NCBI GenBank assembly: GCA_947501045.1
Contig: CANMUI010000001.1
Location: 248,001-312,000 of the forward strand
DNA: 64,000 bases
Direction: 5' to 3'
Source of the DNA: an uncultured Psychrobacter sp.
Lineage (GTDB): Bacteria > Pseudomonadota > Gammaproteobacteria > Pseudomonadales > Moraxellaceae
Positions 1 to 8,409 of this stretch are shown here, in pieces. How positions within the stretch are numbered: position 1 is the first letter of the stretch; every line of letters starts with the position of its first letter. A program made the translations under genes and the position numbers. The notes under the pieces are model-generated. The model did not search any database and was not told where the DNA came from. It saw only the letters and a list, made by a program, of their open reading frames with translations.

Positions 1-572
1 GCCAACAATTTACTGGCAATATCGTTATCAAAAGGCGCAAAGGTGGGTATCTCAGCGCTGAGTACCTCAAAGGCCAGCGTTTGCAAGACGTCACCTGCCA
101 GCAGCGCTGTGGCTTCATCAAAGACAATATGACAAGTAGGCTGCCCGCGGCGCAAATCATCATCGTCCATACAAGGCAGATCATCGTGTACCAAGGAATA
201 AGTATGCAGTAGCTCTACTGATAAAGCAGCGCGCCTGCACATATCGAAATGCACCTCGCTGCTTAGAAGATCATCTAAATTATCTATTTCAATTTTGTCC
301 GCTATTAAAGTTTTCATCGCCTCATCGGCAGTGTTTTTATTAGTATTATCGATGCTTGCAAAAGCACTGGCAACCAATAAAGGGCGTACCAGCTTGCCTT
401 GTCCGGTCATGACATAACGGCAAGCCTCACCAAGCGGATTTGGCAAATCAGCATAGGTAAATAGCGCCTCAATGTCCTGCGTCAACTGGGTGCGTAAACT
501 ATTATTGAACTGCTCAAAATCGGTGAACGGAGTGAAGCTAGGGGCAAGAGCGGACATAGAAGAAAGTGACAT
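1..572 (-). CDS. ispA: Polyprenyl (farnesyl/geranyl) diphosphate synthase, 5' part; gene runs off the window
   Basis: This is the N-terminal 190 codons of a short-chain trans-prenyltransferase, which condenses isopentenyl diphosphate with allylic diphosphates to make farnesyl diphosphate in the cytoplasm. The translated sequence contains GQGKLVRPLL, the isopentenyl-diphosphate binding region, and LVHDDLPCMDDDDLRRG, the first aspartate-rich motif. The second aspartate motif would lie outside the window. The ATG at 572 is chosen; an in-frame ATG at 557 is an alternative. The gene is divergent from fadB. The family is clear. The product length (C10, C15 or longer) is inferred from the usual ispA sequence and cannot be proven here. 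Confidence 0.88.
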   Translation of the reverse strand, partial: MSLSSMSALAPSFTPFTDFEQFNNSLRTQLTQDIEALFTYADLPNPLGEACRYVMTGQGKLVRPLLVASAFASIDNTNKNTADEAMKTLIADKIEIDNLDDLLSSEVHFDMCRRAALSVELLHTYSLVHDDLPCMDDDDLRRGQPTCHIVFDEATALLAGDVLQTLAFEVLSAEIPTFAPFDNDIASKLL

Positions 573-812
573 AACTCAACCAACCACAAGGTGAATAAAA
601 TAAATAAAAATAGATAGACTGCTAGTGTAGCATGATAGCAGATGGCGCTTATGCTGACACTTTAGCTACTATCGAGGCGTACTGTTTTTCGTTAATTTTT
701 ATAGCTGCGTTTTACAGTTACGTATTGGTGATTTAACTTACAGGTTGAATATGTTTTGATAAGATCATGTATTTTAATAATGCTAATTATCAATCCATAT
801 ATAAACATCAGT

Positions 813-860
813 ACTGAGATACTGAGATACTGAGATACTGAGATACTGAGATACTGACAT
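813..860. repeat. Six tandem copies of an 8-bp unit
   Basis: The unit ACTGAGAT is repeated five times exactly, followed by a sixth copy with one change (ACTGACAT) and a partial seventh (ACT). The array lies in the ispA-fadB spacer, about 480 bases upstream of the fadB start. Confidence 0.95.
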
Positions 861-1288
861 ACTAAGCAAGCGAGTCATTGCTCTACTAGTTGCTATGAAT
901 TTGATAGCGAATTTTTAATAATGACTTGCGAGTCTGGTATTTGCTTGTGACAGTCAAGGGCATAATCCCCTACACTAATTGCGTCAAAATGATCTAGCAC
1001 GCCAAATATAGTTGATGGATTTTAAAAAGAATATAGAGGTACTGGGATGAATTTTGCGCAGCATCGAAAGAAATTCATGTAAACAGCCAGTAAGGAAAAT
1101 TTATACCAGTAGCACATTTAAATCCATATAACAGTTTTATTTTCAACTAACTATAATAGGCTTATAAATGGGTTGTCTAACTGATACTTTATTGCAGCCC
1201 TTTATTTCGATACTATTTCGGCATTAGATCATCTTATTTCTATAAACCATAACCTTATTTTTTCAAACACAGCAGTGAGCTAGTTATT

Positions 1289-1304
1289 CTAGGTTAAAAC
1301 CTAG
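1289..1304. promoter_or_regulatory. Inverted repeat upstream of fadB, possible operator
   Basis: CTAGGTT and AACCTAG form two perfect 7-base arms separated by AA. The centre lies about 48 bases before the fadB ATG, a position where a repressor could block transcription. It does not match the PsrA or FadR operators I know. A regulatory role is inference. Confidence 0.4.
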
Positions 1305-1344
1305 CTTTTATTAAGTTATTTTATTATATAAGAAGGAGTTCCAA

Positions 1345-3504
1345 ATGATATACCAAGGAAACCGCATCACAGTTAGCATGATTGATGACGGCATTGCGAA
1401 TATGCACTATAACGCTGAAAACGAGAGCGTAAACAAATTTGATAATGAGACCAACAAGCAATTTGGCGAAGCGGTCAGCGCTTTAGAGAAAGCCAGTGAC
1501 GTCAAAGGTTTGATCGTCACCTCAGGTAAAGGCGTGTTTATCGCAGGGGCTGACATCACTGAATTCGTTGCCTCTTTTAAACAATCAGAAGATGAGATTA
1601 AAGATTGGGTGATCAATATCAACGATGACTTTAATCGTTTTGAAGATCTACCATTTCCAAAAGTTGCCGCTATCAATGGCGCCGCATTAGGCGGTGGTTG
1701 TGAGATGACGCTGGTTTGTGAATACCGTGTCATGAGCGACAAAGCTATCATCGGTCTGCCAGAGACTCAGCTTGGTATCTTCCCAGGCTTTGGGGGTACG
1801 GTTCGTAGTACCCGCGTCATCGGTATCGATAACGCGCTTGAGCTTATCGCGACAGGTAAACCTAAAAAATCACTAGAAGCTTTAAAGTTAGGCTTGGTTG
1901 ATGCCACGGTTGCCGCTGATGATCTGCAAGAGGCCGCTATTGATCTGGTCAAAAAGTGCATCTCAGGGGAGCTTGATTGGCAAGCTAAACGTGAAGAGAA
2001 GATCAATCCGGTTAAGTTAAACCAGCTCGAACAAGCGATGGCTTTTAATAGTGCCAAAGGAATGATTTTCTCCAAAGCCAATCCAAAACAGTATCCAGCG
2101 CCTGCGCTTGCTATTGAAGCCATTGAACAGCATGTCAATTTGACGCGCGATGAAGCTATAAAAGTGGAAGCGGCAGGCTTTGCTAAAGCTGCTAAAACTC
2201 CGCAAGCAGAGAGCTTAGTGGGTCTGTTCTTAAACGATCAGTTGGTTAAAAAACTGGCTAAAAAACACAGCAAGCAAGCGCACGATATTAATGAAGCTGC
2301 TGTACTTGGCGCCGGTATCATGGGCGGCGGTATTGCTTATCAAGCCGCCAGTAAAGGCTTGCCTATTATCATGAAAGACATCAAATCTGAGCAATTAGAT
2401 TTGGGTATGAAAGAGGCCAGTAAGATATTAAGTAAAATGGTCGATCGCGAGAAGATGACCCCAGCAAAAATGGGGGAGACTTTAAGCCGTATCCGTCCAA
2501 CGCTAAACTATGGCGACTTTGCTGATACCGATATTGTGATCGAAGCAGTAGTTGAGAATCCAAAAGTCAAACATGCGGTACTCAAAGAAGTAGAAGGCTT
2601 GGTGAAAAAAGATGCGATTTTGGCGTCTAACACCTCAACGATTTCTATCACACACTTAGCGGAAGTACTTGAGTGTCCTGAGAACTTCGTCGGTATGCAT
2701 TTCTTTAACCCCGTGCACCGTATGCCGCTGGTTGAGGTGATTCGCGGCGAAAAATCCTCAGAAGAAGCCATTGCTACTACTGTTGCGCTAGCTTCTAAAA
2801 TGGGCAAAGTGCCGGTTGTGGTTAATGATTGCCCAGGCTTTTTAGTTAACCGTGTATTGTTCCCTTACTTTGGCGCGTTTGATTTACTGCTCAAGCAAGG
2901 TGCTGATTTTACGCATGTCGATAAAGTGATGGAAAAATTCGGCTGGCCTATGGGTCCGGCTTATTTGATTGACGTGGTCGGTTTAGATACCGGTGTGCAC
3001 GGCGCAGAAGTTATGGCAGAAGGATTTCCTGATCGCATGAAGCCTGACTATAAAGGCGCGATTCAACATCTGTACGAAAACGAGCGTTTGGGTCAGAAAA
3101 ACGGTGTGGGTTTCTATAAGTACGAGACTGACAAACGCGGCAAGACTAAGAAGGTCGCTGACGATGCTACCTATGAGCTGCTAAAAACGACTACCGATAG
3201 CGACAAGCAAGAGTTTGATGATCAAACGATTATTGACCGCACTATGCTAGCCTTTTGTAATGAAACGGTACGCTGCTTAGAGGACAACATCGTCTCTACG
3301 CCGGCTGAGGCGGATATGGCGATGATTATGGGCGTTGGTTTCCCGCCATTCCGTGGTGGCCCTTGCCGTTATATCGATCAGATGGGTTTAGAGAACTACT
3401 TAGTACTGTGTGAAAAGTATGCGCATCTTGGCAAAGCCTATGAAGCGCCGCAAAAGATTCGCGACATGGCGGCCGCTGGCGAGACTTTTTATCCAGCAGC
3501 ATAA
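1345..3504 (+). CDS. fadB: Fatty acid oxidation complex subunit alpha (enoyl-CoA hydratase / 3-hydroxyacyl-CoA dehydrogenase)
   Basis: This 719-residue protein matches the usual FadB length. The N-terminal crotonase domain (about 1-190) has NGAALGGGCEMTL with Glu120, and Glu140 in GLPETQLG, the two catalytic acids of the hydratase. The 3-hydroxyacyl-CoA dehydrogenase part begins near residue 317 with the NAD-binding GAGIMGGG and contains HFFNPVHRMPLVEV with catalytic His452, followed by the C-terminal dehydrogenase domains. With FadA it forms the cytosolic trifunctional beta-oxidation complex. AAGGAG at 1333-1338 supports the start. fadA follows after 127 bases with no visible terminator, so the two are probably one transcript. 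Confidence 0.97.
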   Translation: MIYQGNRITVSMIDDGIANMHYNAENESVNKFDNETNKQFGEAVSALEKASDVKGLIVTSGKGVFIAGADITEFVASFKQSEDEIKDWVININDDFNRFEDLPFPKVAAINGAALGGGCEMTLVCEYRVMSDKAIIGLPETQLGIFPGFGGTVRSTRVIGIDNALELIATGKPKKSLEALKLGLVDATVAADDLQEAAIDLVKKCISGELDWQAKREEKINPVKLNQLEQAMAFNSAKGMIFSKANPKQYPAPALAIEAIEQHVNLTRDEAIKVEAAGFAKAAKTPQAESLVGLFLNDQLVKKLAKKHSKQAHDINEAAVLGAGIMGGGIAYQAASKGLPIIMKDIKSEQLDLGMKEASKILSKMVDREKMTPAKMGETLSRIRPTLNYGDFADTDIVIEAVVENPKVKHAVLKEVEGLVKKDAILASNTSTISITHLAEVLECPENFVGMHFFNPVHRMPLVEVIRGEKSSEEAIATTVALASKMGKVPVVVNDCPGFLVNRVLFPYFGAFDLLLKQGADFTHVDKVMEKFGWPMGPAYLIDVVGLDTGVHGAEVMAEGFPDRMKPDYKGAIQHLYENERLGQKNGVGFYKYETDKRGKTKKVADDATYELLKTTTDSDKQEFDDQTIIDRTMLAFCNETVRCLEDNIVSTPAEADMAMIMGVGFPPFRGGPCRYIDQMGLENYLVLCEKYAHLGKAYEAPQKIRDMAAAGETFYPAA

Positions 3505-3631
3505 CCTAACCCGTCCAACCTATAGGGTTACCGTATTAGGATAGGTGCCGTAAGCTTGCTTTATATGTATCCATTATGAACTGATAAAGCTTGAGCAGCG
3601 GCACTGACAACAAATTGAAAAGGAAGATAAT

Positions 3632-4801
3632 ATGACAACTTTAAGTCCAACAGATGTGGTCATCGTAGATGGCGTGCGCTCAGCGATGGGAAAATCTAAA
3701 AACGGTATGTTCCGTCACGTGCGTGCTGATGACATGTCAGCTGACTTGATGCGCGCTTTGGTCGCCCGTAATGATTTTGATCCAAAAGAGGTCGAAGACG
3801 TGATTTGGGGCTGCGTACAGCAAACCCTAGAACAGGCTTATAATATCGGTCGTAATGCGGCGCTGTTAGCTGATATTCCAACTACCGTTGGTGGTCAAAC
3901 CGTCAACCGTCTGTGCGGCTCATCCATGCAGGCTATCCATACCGCAGCGGCGCAGATTATGACGGGTCAAGGCGATATTTTTATCGTCGGCGGCGTCGAG
4001 CACATGGGTCACGTCGGTATGATGCATGGTTTAGATATCAACCCTGCAGCCTCTAAGCATTATGCTAAGGCCTCATATATGATGGGCTTGACCGCAGAGA
4101 TGCTTGGCCGTATGAACAACGTTAGCCGCGAGGAGCAAGACGCCTTTGGTCTTGAGTCGCATCGTCGTGCGTGGGCTGCGACTACCGAGGGTCGTTTTGA
4201 TAATGAAATCGTCGGCATTGAAGGCCATGATGAAGCAGGCCGTTTGCAGCTGTGTACTGTTGATGAAGTGATTCGTCCCGATGCTACGATGGAGCAGATG
4301 CAAGGCCTACGTCCAGCCTTTGATCCAAAAGGGACAGTAACTGCAGCAACGTCATCAGCGTTGTCTGATGGTGCCTCGGCTATGCTTATGATGAGTGCGC
4401 AAAAAGCCAAAGATTTAGGTCTAAAACCACGCGCGCGTATTCGTAGCATGGCGATTGCTGGCTGTGATGCCGCTATTATGGGTTATGGCCCGGTACCTGC
4501 GACCAAAAAAGCGCTTAAACGTGCTGGCATGAGCATCGGTGACATGCAAACCATTGAGCTGAACGAAGCCTTTGCCGCGCAAAGCCTATCGGTACTTAAA
4601 AATATGGATCTAGAGGACAAGCAAGATATCGTTAACATCAACGGTGGCGCGATTGCTTTGGGTCATCCACTCGGCTGCTCAGGCTCGCGTATTACCGTCA
4701 CTTTGCTAAATGCCATGGAGCAAATGGATACCGAGATTGGCCTTGCCACCATGTGTATTGGTTTGGGTCAAGGTATCTCTACGGTTATCGAGCGGGTTTA
4801 A
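3632..4801 (+). CDS. fadA: 3-ketoacyl-CoA thiolase (acetyl-CoA C-acyltransferase), beta subunit of the fatty acid oxidation complex
   Basis: This 389-residue thiolase performs the last step of beta-oxidation, cleaving 3-ketoacyl-CoA with CoA to release acetyl-CoA. The nucleophilic Cys95 sits in VNRLCGSSMQAIH. His345 lies in GGAIALGHPLGCSGSR, and the second active cysteine Cys375 in MCIGLGQG. NEAFAAQ is also present. Length and motif order are typical of FadA rather than of biosynthetic thiolases, and the position behind fadB confirms the assignment. AGGAAG sits about 5 bases before the ATG. A hairpin terminator follows at 4874-4900. Confidence 0.97.
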   Translation: MTTLSPTDVVIVDGVRSAMGKSKNGMFRHVRADDMSADLMRALVARNDFDPKEVEDVIWGCVQQTLEQAYNIGRNAALLADIPTTVGGQTVNRLCGSSMQAIHTAAAQIMTGQGDIFIVGGVEHMGHVGMMHGLDINPAASKHYAKASYMMGLTAEMLGRMNNVSREEQDAFGLESHRRAWAATTEGRFDNEIVGIEGHDEAGRLQLCTVDEVIRPDATMEQMQGLRPAFDPKGTVTAATSSALSDGASAMLMMSAQKAKDLGLKPRARIRSMAIAGCDAAIMGYGPVPATKKALKRAGMSIGDMQTIELNEAFAAQSLSVLKNMDLEDKQDIVNINGGAIALGHPLGCSGSRITVTLLNAMEQMDTEIGLATMCIGLGQGISTVIERV

Positions 4802-5103
4802 GCTTATATTGACACTATTTAGATTAGATTTGTACCATTTTAATTGATATTTATTTGATATGAGTCTTAATAGAGCCCTTAATCATTTTGGTTAAGGGCT
4901 TTATGTTTCGTAGTAGCAAAACTTGACAGCAAAGATAATTACTTTATTTTTACTTTGCTATCAAGTGTTATTAAAAATTATCGTTATTGACGCATCGACT
5001 AAACTGTGACTAAATAAGGGTAAGTTTAGCAGTATTTATTTTAATAACAGTATTGATTTTAAACACACTGTGGTATTCGCCGCAGTCGTACAAGGAGTGT
5101 ACT
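4802..5103. other. Spacer between fadA and the isochorismatase-like gene
   Basis: This AT-rich spacer holds the fadA terminator near its left end. I see no gene. The longest frame would extend the downstream gene by 17 codons, but the ribosome binding site at 5092-5096 argues against that. Confidence 0.6.
4874..4905 (+). terminator. Rho-independent terminator after fadA
   Basis: The arms AGCCCTTAA (4874-4882) and TTAAGGGCT (4892-4900) pair perfectly around a 9-base loop. They are followed by TTATGTTT. Confidence 0.8.
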
Positions 5104-5679
5104 ATGCCTACTATGATTTCTGATCGCACTTATAGAATAGCTCGCGAAGATACGCAGGCAATGATCATTGATGTGCAAGAACGTTTGACACCGCACATAT
5201 TAGATCATGAAGAGATTGTTAAAAAGATCGTTACTCTTATCAAAGGCTTGCAAGCTCTTAATGTTCCCATCATGCTTAACGAACAATATAAAAAAGGTTT
5301 GGGTGATACGTTACCTGAGATCAAAGAGGTGCTTGAAGGCAGTAACGCTGAAGGTTTTGAAAAGGTGACCTTTAGTGCTTGTGATAACAATGACTCTTGG
5401 CATTATCTTGCCCAGCAGAACCGTAGTATAGTCTTACTGGTTGGGGCTGAAGCCCATGTCTGCGTCCTACAAACCGCGCTTGATCTGCTTGATAATGGTA
5501 TGCAGCCAGTAATCATTGGCGACGCGGTAGGTTCACGTTTTCCTTACGATAAAAAACAAGCCATTCGCCGTATTCGAAGGGCAGGCGGAGTCATTACTAC
5601 TGTAGAAACCGTTTTATTTGAGCTGTGCCGTAGCAGCCAAGATCCAGCATTTAAGACCATTAGTAATTTGATCAAGTAG
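5104..5679 (+). CDS. Isochorismatase-family cysteine hydrolase (YcaC-like)
   Basis: The 191-residue protein has the cysteine hydrolase fold of the isochorismatase family. The expected catalytic triad is visible: Asp23 in MIIDVQERL, Lys87 in EKVTFSA, and Cys120 in GAEAHVCVLQTALDLL. Family members hydrolyse amides, isochorismate, or have unknown substrates; this one lacks features that would name a substrate. The start at 5104 is preferred because AAGGAG (5092-5097) lies at good distance; a longer frame from 5053 lacks such a site. It is 52 bases ahead of a DUF1287 gene and may share its transcript. Confidence 0.85.
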   Translation: MPTMISDRTYRIAREDTQAMIIDVQERLTPHILDHEEIVKKIVTLIKGLQALNVPIMLNEQYKKGLGDTLPEIKEVLEGSNAEGFEKVTFSACDNNDSWHYLAQQNRSIVLLVGAEAHVCVLQTALDLLDNGMQPVIIGDAVGSRFPYDKKQAIRRIRRAGGVITTVETVLFELCRSSQDPAFKTISNLIK

Positions 5680-5731
5680 CCCGCTCATGAGATGATGTCA
5701 GTTATTAAAACAGACAAACGAAGGTAATAGA

Positions 5732-6334
5732 ATGAATAGGGTAAAGCAGTCCAGTTTAAAATATTTTTTAGCAGCATTATTTTCGGTGCTAATAATACCG
5801 CTAGCCTCTGCTGCTACGCCTAGTACAAGTGGTGACAAGCTAGCAGCAGACGCCAAAAAACAGATTGGTGTGACGGTCAACTACGATCCTGCTTATCGTA
5901 AAATAGAGTTTCCACGTGGTGATGTGCCTAAAAACACAGGTAGGTCAGCTGATGTGATCATTCGCGCTTATCGATTACAAAACATAGATTTGCAGCAATT
6001 GGTTAATGTGGATATGCAAGAGAACTGGGCCGTATATCCAAAGCTTTGGGATTTAGAATCCCCGGACAAAAATATCGATCATCGCCGAGTACCTAATTTA
6101 GAAACGTTTTTTGAACGTCATGGACAATCGTTGTCGACTACTAATAAGGAGAGTTTTGAGGCAGGAGATATTGTGACTTGGCGATTAACGGACGGTAATA
6201 AGCCGCATATAGGTATTGTTTCCAACAAAAAGGCCGCTGATGGTACGCCGCTAATTATTCATAACATTGGTGAAGGTACACAGGAAAAAAATGTTCTGTT
6301 CAAATATCCTATCCGTAAACATTTTCGCTATTAG
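5732..6334 (+). CDS. DUF1287 domain protein, exported (YijF-like)
   Basis: The 200-residue protein starts with a basic stretch and a hydrophobic segment ending in LASAATPS, a typical Sec signal peptide with cleavage near residue 28. The mature part is one DUF1287 domain: VNYDPAYRKIEFPRGDVP, GRSADVIIRAYR, NIDLQQLVNVDM, DHRRVPNL and GDIVTWRL are characteristic of this family, and the C-terminal HIGIVSNK and IHNIGEG also fit. The fold is thought to resemble NlpC/P60-type peptidases, but its activity is not established. AAGG sits just before the ATG. A weak AT-rich hairpin follows the stop. Confidence 0.85.
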   Translation: MNRVKQSSLKYFLAALFSVLIIPLASAATPSTSGDKLAADAKKQIGVTVNYDPAYRKIEFPRGDVPKNTGRSADVIIRAYRLQNIDLQQLVNVDMQENWAVYPKLWDLESPDKNIDHRRVPNLETFFERHGQSLSTTNKESFEAGDIVTWRLTDGNKPHIGIVSNKKAADGTPLIIHNIGEGTQEKNVLFKYPIRKHFRY

Positions 6335-6338
6335 GTTG

Positions 6339-6372
6339 AGTATTAATTTTGAATCTTAATACTATTTTAATT
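6339..6372 (+). terminator. Weak AT-rich hairpin after the DUF1287 gene
   Basis: AGTATTAA (6339-6346) pairs with TTAATACT (6356-6363), and ATTTTAATT follows. The stem has only two GC pairs, so termination here is uncertain. It lies between convergent genes. Confidence 0.4.
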
Positions 6373-6403
6373 AGTACGGTTTTAAAGGCTATAAAAAGCG
6401 CTT

Positions 6404-7150
6404 TTAACGTTTATTAGAGCCATGATTAGAGCTAGTATGGTTAGTTTGATGCACAATTTGCTCGACTTGCATAAAATCAGTATGACGGACATCTTTGCCG
6501 CTGGTGCAAAAAATAACCAACTCAGCAATATTACGCGCATGATCACCTACGCGCTCAAGTGCTCGTAATACCCACAAGATATTGATGACTTTGGACACAT
6601 GGCGGCTATCTTCCATAATATAGGTCATCAATGATCGCGTGGCCGATTGATACTCCTCGTTGACCGCATCATCGCTTTGTAGTACTGCAAATGCCTGCTG
6701 AGGATTCATCCGCGTGAATGCATCAAGGGCATCAAGCAGCATTAAGCGCACCTGATTGGATAAGTGCTGCACTTCCAAATAGCCTCGCGGCGACGCACCA
6801 ACCTTAATCAATTGACATGCCATACGAGCTATCTTACTGGCTTCATCGCCCACACGTTCTAGATCAACCACGCCTTTGCTCAGCGCCATAACTAAGCGCA
6901 AGTCATTCGCTGCTGGCTGCCTTTTTGCTACCAGTAGCATAATTTGCTCATCAATTTTAATCTCTAACTGATTGATCAGCTGATCATCTGCCACTACCTT
7001 TTTAGCTGCCTGTTCATCCGCTTCTATCAAGGCCCGGGTGGCAATGGTCACTTGCTCTGCTGCCATGTGCCCCATCTGCATAAATAAATCGATAACCTCA
7101 CGCAAGTCATGATCAAAACTTTTGGATAAATGCTTTTCAGACATCGGCAT
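6404..7150 (-). CDS. phoU: Phosphate-specific transport system accessory protein PhoU
   Basis: PhoU is a cytoplasmic helical protein that links the Pst transporter to PhoR and holds the Pho response off when phosphate is plentiful. This one has two repeated three-helix halves with the family's metal-binding style motifs, such as RVGDEASKIARM in the first half and ERVGDHARNIAELV in the second. The chosen ATG at 7150 (MPMSEKHLSKSFDHDL) gives 248 residues, close to the usual 235-245; a longer frame begins with TTG at 7210. ATG at 7144 is also possible. It is the last gene of the pst operon, 238 bases after pstB, and a large inverted repeat fills that gap. Confidence 0.95.
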   Translation of the reverse strand: MPMSEKHLSKSFDHDLREVIDLFMQMGHMAAEQVTIATRALIEADEQAAKKVVADDQLINQLEIKIDEQIMLLVAKRQPAANDLRLVMALSKGVVDLERVGDEASKIARMACQLIKVGASPRGYLEVQHLSNQVRLMLLDALDAFTRMNPQQAFAVLQSDDAVNEEYQSATRSLMTYIMEDSRHVSKVINILWVLRALERVGDHARNIAELVIFCTSGKDVRHTDFMQVEQIVHQTNHTSSNHGSNKR

Positions 7151-7233
7151 CGCGGTTCTCTTATATTGTCTTGGTTTGCGTAATAAAGTTTTGCATATAG
7201 TCAATCTCAAATAAAACTGACATATTTAGCCAC

Positions 7234-7309
7234 GTGCTGCTGGTATTCATTTTACTTGCGTGCTGTGTCTACGCTGACAGAGGCTGCGCAAAACAAATAC
7301 CAGCAGCAC
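7234..7309. repeat. Long inverted repeat in the pstB-phoU spacer
   Basis: GTGCTGCTGGTATT (7234-7247) and AATACCAGCAGCAC (7296-7309) are perfect 14-base arms separated by 48 bases. The interior is GC-richer than its surroundings and can fold further. In the pst transcript this would form a strong stem-loop just ahead of phoU. There is no T-run after it, so it looks more like an mRNA processing or stability element than a terminator. Confidence 0.85.
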
Positions 7310-7388
7310 TGAGTTGTAACACCTTTAAAGTGACCTAGCTATAATAAAATGATGCTTAATAGAATAACTGCTCTAAAACAAGACAGAT

Positions 7389-8303
7389 TTAGCCATAACG
7401 CCCCGTAATATAGTCTTCTGTCGCTTTTTGCGTGGGGCTAGTAAATATCTGATCGGTTGCGCCCATCTCTACCATATCGCCCAAATACATATAAGCGGTG
7501 TAATCGGAGACACGCGCGGCTTGTTGCATGTTGTGGGTTACGATAGCAATGGTGTAGTCGTTTTTTAGATCGGTAATCAAGTCTTCGATAGCGCCTGTCG
7601 AGATGGGATCAAGTGCTGAGGTTGGCTCATCTAATAGCAATACTTCAGGTTTGGTTGCCACACTGCGAGCGATACACAGACGCTGCTGTTGACCACCAGA
7701 TAAGGACAGTCCAGACGCCTTTAACTTGTCTTTCACCTCAGGCCATAATGCCGCCTTTTTTAGCGCCCATTCGACCCGCTCCTCCATCTCTGATTTGCTC
7801 AGTTTTTCATACAAGCGTATCCCAAAGGCGACATTGTCATAAATCGACATCGGAAACGGCGTTGGCTTTTGGAACATCATACCGACACGCGCCCGCAGCA
7901 GATTCACATCCACCTCTTTGCCCAAAATATTTTTGCCATCAAGGCTGATTTGACCTTCAGCACGCATACTAGGGTATAAGTCGTACATACGGTTAAGGGT
8001 GCGTAGCAGCGTTGATTTACCGCAGCCTGATGGGCCAATAAAAGCAGTTACCCTCTTTTCTGGTATATCGATGTTGATGTTTTTTAAGGCTTGAAAATCA
8101 CCATAATAAAAATTCAAATCGCGAATGGTTATCTTAGCCGTGGGCATATTGTCAGGGATATCTGCCACGGTTTGCTGAGTAAGGCGCGTGCTATCGGGTT
8201 GCTTGCTCTGACCTTTATTAAAGGTGGGTGGTAAGCGGTTTTTTTTGATGATAGGCATAAGCGTTTTCTGTTTCACATTTTTTCTCTCTAGGACGTCAGT
8301 CAT
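7389..8303 (-). CDS. pstB: Phosphate ABC transporter ATP-binding protein PstB
   Basis: PstB is the ATPase that powers high-affinity phosphate uptake. Walker A GPSGCGKST lies at about 90-98, the ABC signature LSGGQQQR at 201-208, Walker B VLLLDEP at 221-227, and a switch histidine in AIVTHNM. The C-terminal GDMVEMGATDQIF and YITGRYG are typical of PstB. At 304 residues it is about 45 longer than the common 257-260. The extra part is a basic, probably unstructured N-terminal extension before the conserved KITIRDLNFYYG. A start closer to that motif cannot be excluded, but no better ribosome binding site was seen. Confidence 0.96.
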   Translation of the reverse strand: MTDVLERKNVKQKTLMPIIKKNRLPPTFNKGQSKQPDSTRLTQQTVADIPDNMPTAKITIRDLNFYYGDFQALKNINIDIPEKRVTAFIGPSGCGKSTLLRTLNRMYDLYPSMRAEGQISLDGKNILGKEVDVNLLRARVGMMFQKPTPFPMSIYDNVAFGIRLYEKLSKSEMEERVEWALKKAALWPEVKDKLKASGLSLSGGQQQRLCIARSVATKPEVLLLDEPTSALDPISTGAIEDLITDLKNDYTIAIVTHNMQQAARVSDYTAYMYLGDMVEMGATDQIFTSPTQKATEDYITGRYG

Positions 8304-8326
8304 AATGGTATCCAGCCCTTTTAAAT

Positions 8327-8361
8327 TTACGTTAAATCAGCATATGGTTACGTTAAATCAG
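8327..8361. repeat. 14-bp direct repeat with 21-bp period in the pstA-pstB spacer
   Basis: TTACGTTAAATCAG occurs at 8327-8340 and again at 8348-8361, so the copies start exactly 21 bases apart. It lies 24-58 bases upstream of the pstB ATG. Confidence 0.9.
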
Positions 8362-8409
8362 GGTATTATTAATTAAGGTAATATTAGTCATAGTGTTTCC
8401 TGTTTTGAG

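Larger units (their letters stand above)
573..1344. other. Gene-free spacer between divergent ispA and fadB
   Basis: No reading frame with coding character is visible in these 772 bases. The stretch is AT-rich and holds an 8-bp tandem repeat (813-860) and an inverted repeat close to fadB (1289-1304). It must carry the promoters of both divergent genes, but I could not assign them with confidence. Confidence 0.6.

Noticed and set aside
6394..6405. AAAAGCGCTTTT palindrome at the phoU stop
   Set aside because: It is a simple 12-base palindrome without a loop or T-run in the transcript direction; not called as a terminator.
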